Notes under the pieces: model-generated
What the model saw: the letters and a program-made list of their open reading frames with translations, nothing else
What the model was told of the DNA's origin: nothing
Databases searched by the model: none
Assembly: GCA_947069175.1 (NCBI GenBank)
Contig: CAMTDV010000022.1
Coordinates: 40,653,027-40,717,026, forward strand
Direction: 5' to 3'
DNA: 64,000 bases
Source: Scalesia atractyloides
Taxonomy: Eukaryota > Streptophyta > Magnoliopsida > Asterales > Asteraceae
Translations under genes and position numbers: made by a program
Shown here: one piece after another, positions 59,594 through 64,000 of the stretch
Numbering within the stretch: the stretch's first letter is position 1
Layout of the letters: every line of letters starts with the position of its first letter

Positions 59594-59598
59594 TAGAC

Positions 59599-60127
59599 AG
59601 CCCGTCTCCACACATAAATTTCTACACTCTGCCATGCACCTGCTGACCTCTAAAAATCTGGGCCTAGACGGGTCGTCTAACCCTAGACGACCCATCTAGG
59701 GCTCAAGGGTGTCCATATAGGCATCAGGGTGTCCGGACAGATTGAGTCTATTCGAATCAGAAGACTCCAGTTCCGAAACTGATACGGATTCCGATTCACT
59801 GCCTAAAAAGTTCGTTGTTACCGATCCGAATATCAAACCTACCTCTTCGAAACAATGGATTAAAAAATTTGTAAAAAAACGAATCTAAAACGGTTTTTAC
59901 ACGGGAAGAGTCTAGATCTAGATCTGATACCGATACGGATTCCGATTTACCGCCTAAAAAGTCCATTGTAGCTTAACCGGATGTCAAACCGGTCTCTTTG
60001 AAACTTGTATTCAAAATTAGTGAAACTATCAGATCTAAAATGGTTTCCATGCCATCTCCGGTGAAGAGTAAGTCAGCGCCGGAACCTGCTAAATAGGTGA
60101 GGAGATGGAGCATCGAATGAAAAGGAT

Positions 60128-60162
<35 letters not shown>

Positions 60163-60164
60163 TA
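59599..60164 (+). pseudogene. Right MULE interior with palindromes and an acidic coding relic
   Basis: Palindromes GGGCCTAGACGGGTCGTC and CTAACCCTAGACGACCC lie at 59659-59700. From about 59735 to 60105 a coding-looking region contains two decayed copies of a roughly 180-bp unit, each with an acidic SETDTDSDS-like segment, LPKK(F/S) and then a basic end (WIKKFVKKR; ISETIRSKMV). Stops separate them. An (AAT)n microsatellite (60129-60170) leads into the terminal repeat. It could be the tail of a third MULE gene or captured host exons; I cannot identify it. Confidence 0.45.
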
Positions 60165-60341
60165 ATAAATTTTTATTTTTATTTTTTAACTATAGGGGTA
60201 ATTTAATCATTTAACAAATAAATTCTAATGGTGTTAAAGATTGGATTCAAAAGGTTATAAAATGAAAATCCACATCAAAATTTTATAATTTTAAACTTAA
60301 ATTGTTAGAAACCATCAAAATAGAAACTCAAAAACTAATTT
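60165..60341 (-). repeat. Right terminal inverted repeat of the MULE
   Basis: Reverse-complement partner of 13146-13312; see that entry for the shared landmarks. Like the left end it has a (TTA)/(TAA) microsatellite on its inner side. Confidence 0.65.
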
Positions 60342-61433
60342 GCTTTATATATATTAAATGGTAACAAACTTTCACTAACTACAACCACATTGGCTGGATT
60401 TGTCACACCCTGGTCGTAGTAGAAGCGTAAGTGTGTGACTTTTAAGTAATCATTGCATCCAATCTAGTAAACAATATAAAGTAACAATGATGCCATGCCA
60501 TTAATAAGTTTCATTCCATATATACAACCATAAAAAGTGAAATCACATTGTTATCAGTTTCAGATTGCCATTACAAAACATAATTTAAAACACATTGTTC
60601 CAAAATAAGACATTGTTTCATCACAAATTCATATTGAAGCTTTGTCCACTATATATCCATATGAAGTTGGAATATAAAAGGCAAACCCTCCAAAAGGTGG
60701 TACATCGATGTCTTGAAAATTCCCATACCCGAATCCTATCGCCAGCTCATTCCTTGTATCCTGAAATACATGTAATTTTAAAAAATCAACATAAAGTTGG
60801 CGAGTTAATGTAGTTAAATGTTTTCGTATCAAAGTGTCATCTTTGAAATCATGTATTGAAATTTGAGTATGTTATTAGCATTAATGAGTTATTAAGGAAC
60901 TATCAGTGTGTCTCGAGCACCCTGACATATATGTGTCATAAGTAAGTAACCAAACCGAGACAACTTTGACATCATTGGGATCACAAAAGCACTCCGAAGG
61001 GTATACCAACCGGAGGTGGAGCGGGTCTCAAACTCAATAGATTTACTTCTTTTGCACCTTGTTCACTAAGTGATTAATGGTTACTATTATCATCATCCTA
61101 CTTACGCACAAATGATCGTGTTATCAACTAACCCATAGCTAACATACTGTTTAATATGACATGTATTTCCCTGTTAGTTTAAAACAAAACTTGAAATAAT
61201 TGAAAGGAGGGACATGAACTCACTGTTTTTGCATTCCGTTAAGTGTACTATTATCAATCGGTGTCCGCACACGTATGTAACCTACATGTGTATTGAGTTC
61301 ATTAGGCACCTAGGCCTCAATGGACCCTGTACTCGTTGTTCATCTTGAATTCTTATTATGTATTTCTTTGTTATGATAGAACAACTTGTAATGTTATCAT
61401 AGTGTTGGTAGTTTGTTCGTTCGATTAATATTG

Positions 61434-61460
61434 TTATATATATATATATATATATATATT
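61434..61460. repeat. (TA)n microsatellite
   Basis: About 13 uninterrupted TA units inside the LTR. A second TA run lies at about 62288-62308. Confidence 0.9.
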
Positions 61461-61489
61461 GTTGCTTTAAGATCGTGTGTGAACTGGGC

Positions 61490-61770
61490 CATGCCCATGT
61501 TATCCATGTCATTGGGCCTAGCCCATGTAATCTATGTCTTTGGGCCTGCCCATTATTTAGTCTTTGGGTCTACCTATGTTTTTATGTCATTGGGCTAGCC
61601 CATGTAATTTATGTCATTGGGCCTAACCCATGTTTTTATGTCTTTTGGGCCTAACCCATGTAATTTATGTCTTGGGCCTAGCCCATGTAATTTATGTTTT
61701 TGGGCCTAGCCCATTTAATTTATTTTTTGGGCTTAGCCCATGGTTCTATATATTTTTGGGATTTTCTTCG
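61490..61770 (+). repeat. Tandem repeat of TGGGCCTAGCCCATGTAATT
   Basis: About ten imperfect units of 25-30 bp, each with the dyad GGGCCTAGCCCA (or GGGCCTAACCCA) followed by TGTAATTTATGTC or TGTTTTTATGTC. Confidence 0.85.
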
Positions 61771-64000
61771 TTGTGTGCCTTGTCCATAAATATTATGGAA
61801 TTTGGCCTTGCCCATGATCTTTAATCTAGCACACATTTATTTTACCAAAGCCCATTATTATAAGTCTTATGTTTATAACATTTTTATATTATTAACTTTC
61901 CGGATTTTGATTTTGAATAATTATGTTAATCTAATATTCGACCATGCGAGTCATTTATTATGTTTGTTTTCTAAATTGTAATATTTGCGGATCCTCTGTC
62001 GTCGATCCGGGTAACCATTTATATCATTCGCATTGTTTCCTTTGTCCGATTATTGTTTCGACGCATTTCAAGAATATATTGGCTAAGCCACCAACACATT
62101 GTATTATATTCAAGTGTTTGTATTTTGTATATGATTGGGTATTTTATTGTGAATACCCTAAGTTTCTAATACATACACATATGTATTCATACAAGTTCAT
62201 TGGTAACAAATGTATATACTTGTATTATTTCCCACGTAAACATATATATATTTGAAAAAGTATTTATTTTTACTTATAAATATATATTTATATATATATA
62301 TATATATAACTTTGTTACACACTTGGACATTTAGGGTTTAACCCTTGTCATTAGAGCCTACTTAAAGACCATCTAAGTTACTAATCGCGTTTAGTTCCAC
62401 TAATCACCCCACTAATCATGTCTTAATTGCGATTAGATTTTTAGAAAATTTCGCCATAGTTTCCCCTAAACTATGGCGTTTTCCAAGTTTCATAAACGTA
62501 TTTAACCAGTTTATGCTCATAATCAACATCAACAATCCATCTAATATTTATTTTACATTATCAAAATATCATCATCAATGGCTTTTTATTGTTAAAAATC
62601 ATATTAAATCAAGAGGGTTTTTAATCTTTATTAACATTTTTAAATCACTACTTTTATCATGTCATTTAATCAAGTTCAAACATTTAACCTTTTGACTACT
62701 ACACATTTTTAAGATGATTATAACTTAAATACAAATGTTTTACTTCTTATAAAAATCATTCATATGTATAAAAACTATCTTTAAGTTGTAGTATTTTTCA
62801 TGGATGATGTAGTTGATGATCTTGTTTAGATTTAAACTTTATCATGTTTAAATCTTCATTTTTATACTTAACCATGCAAAATCATCCAACTTTTATATCA
62901 TACTTTAACATAAATAACTTCAACATGCTAACTAACTACCATATAAACATAGAATCAACACAAAATAAACAAGATTTAGTGTTGTTATTATTGTGTGAGT
63001 TAGGGTTTTTGGTTTATCTTTTCTTCATTTTCAAGATGATCAACTTGTATATTAATAATCTAAGCATAAAAATAAGCTAGATTATGGATGAGTTTGGCTT
63101 ACAATAGGTGCACAAGTTCTTGATGATTTTTGAAGAAATATGAAGCTCTTTAAGAAGCCCTAATGATCCTCCATCCTTACTAGCTTCTTTAGTGATCTTG
63201 ATTTTGCAATTTTTGATGGATAAAATGATAAGGATCATGTGAAATTATTATATATATCAAGTCATTCTTTTTAAGATCAACAACAAATCAAAACACCATA
63301 CTTCTAATCTTTGATTTTCAACAAAATCAAGTGGGCATGGGGCCCACTTGAACCATCCATATGGGGTGGGTGGGGTAAATTGTAATTTATTTTTTTAACA
63401 CATGTTAAAAATATAGATATTTTCGCCATTATATTAAGTATTGTGATTAGGGGTTATGATCTAGTATCCTTAGCATAAGATTAGGGTTTAGTGTGTTATT
63501 GCATGCTAATACCCACTTAGTCCTGCAATATAAGTTTCGGATGACGGAAATGTCGTTTGATCGCTCATCGTCGCAATAATCGCTAATAAACGAACTTATT
63601 TATTTAGTACCAGAAGCTTTTGTTTTCGATCACCACAATTGATATGGTGTCTGCTTTGTGCACTTCTGACCTAAAAATGTGTATAACTTGTTCGCTAGAC
63701 AAATATACGATGAGCTAGGATGGCCGAAATGTCTTTCGTTCGATCGTTGGATAGATATCGGCACTTTTATGTTCCGTCGTCGAACTTTTCCGAAAGTTGT
63801 GTTTGCGTGGCCTCATGTTAGTTGAATGAGGCTTAACTAGTCTTCTAAATGTCCGGATGAGGCTATCAGCCACTAAAATACTCGTCGTTTTGAAAATCGA
63901 TCGCCTTCGGATCGAATTGTGCACTATTCGTCGAATGACTGGAAATGATGTCTTTTGTGCACTCTTGCTATTCAAACATTGTTTTAGGATGATTAACATT

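Larger units (their letters stand above)
13146..60341 (+). mobile_element. Mutator-like element encoding a transposase-OTU protein, exploded by nested insertions
   Basis: The outer ends are inverted repeats (13146-13312 and 60165-60341). Removing two insertion complexes (14963-38203 and 43014-59593 plus one target-site copy) leaves about 7.4 kb. In order it holds: left repeat, palindrome cluster, transposase-OTU gene, inverted-repeat intergenic region, ATHILA ORF-1-like gene, palindrome, acidic coding relic, right repeat. The gene order, the shared palindrome and the paired repeats support one element. The central transposase core has been lost together with the Copia 3' LTR. No clear 9-bp target duplication remains at the ends, so the outer boundaries are the weakest part of the call. 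Confidence 0.65.
60401..64000 (-). repeat. Minus-strand gypsy-type LTR running out of the window
   Basis: It starts TGTCACACCCTGG on the plus strand, the same terminus as the other two minus-strand gypsy-type LTRs here. No PBS lies to its left, so this is the outer 3' end of a minus-strand element. The content resembles the LTR of the Tekay-type element at 15811 in reverse: repeated TGGGCCTAGCCCATG units, words around CTATGGCG, and CCATATGGGGTGGGTGG. The opposite end is not seen. Open frames inside (60595-60813, 61944-62255, 63715-63999) show no known motif. Confidence 0.65.

Noticed and set aside
13137..60350. 9-bp target duplication of the MULE
   Set aside because: TGATGAAAT on the left and GCTTTATAT on the right do not match; either the ends have decayed or the boundaries are a few bases off.
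61944..62255. Plus-strand frame with Cys/His residues that might suggest a zinc finger
   Set aside because: It lies inside an LTR, Cys/His spacing fits no known finger, and there is no start context or neighbouring exon.

Overview
The window looks like plant nuclear DNA that is almost entirely transposable elements. I found no convincing host gene, tRNA, rRNA, CRISPR array or bacterial signal. The style of the Tekay-type Ty3/gypsy, Athila-type and SIRE-like Copia proteins, including the extra proteins upstream of gag, suggests a eudicot, most likely Asteraceae; that is a judgement from memory of such families, not a search. Every coding region carries stops or frameshifts, so the elements are old. 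Boundaries come from reading direct and inverted repeats, primer-binding sites (PBS), polypurine tracts (PPT) and target-site duplications (TSD) by eye.

Left part (1-13145). A plus-strand retrotransposon ends with its 3' LTR at 725-1188. It abuts the PBS and LTR (1375-1709) of a minus-strand Copia-type element. A minus-strand element with 0.4-0.5 kb LTRs and no recognisable protein occupies 3140-5833. A minus-strand Athila-type element with gag and protease but no reverse transcriptase occupies 6023-12422.

Main structure (13146-60341). Two inverted repeats at 13146-13312 and 60165-60341 appear to be the terminal inverted repeats of one Mutator-like element (MULE), blown apart by nested insertions. 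Its own sequence (about 7.4 kb) is 13146-14962, 38204-43013 and 59599-60341. It carries a MULE/FAR1-type transposase gene whose C-terminus is an OTU-type cysteine protease domain (14142-40000, split), and a second gene resembling the ATHILA ORF-1 family (41180-42540). Copies of a palindrome around GTCTAGGCCTAGAC recur only in its non-coding parts, and seven alternating inverted copies of an 18-base motif lie between its two genes.

Nesting. A SIRE-like Copia element (14963-38203) sits in the transposase gene and is itself split by a Tekay-type gypsy element (about 15811-29699). Further right, a non-coding gypsy-type element (43014-59593, TSD TAGAC) sits in the MULE and is split by a minus-strand Tekay-type element (43934-55868, TSD ATAAT).

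Right edge (60401-64000). A minus-strand gypsy-type LTR begins just outside the MULE repeat and runs out of the window.
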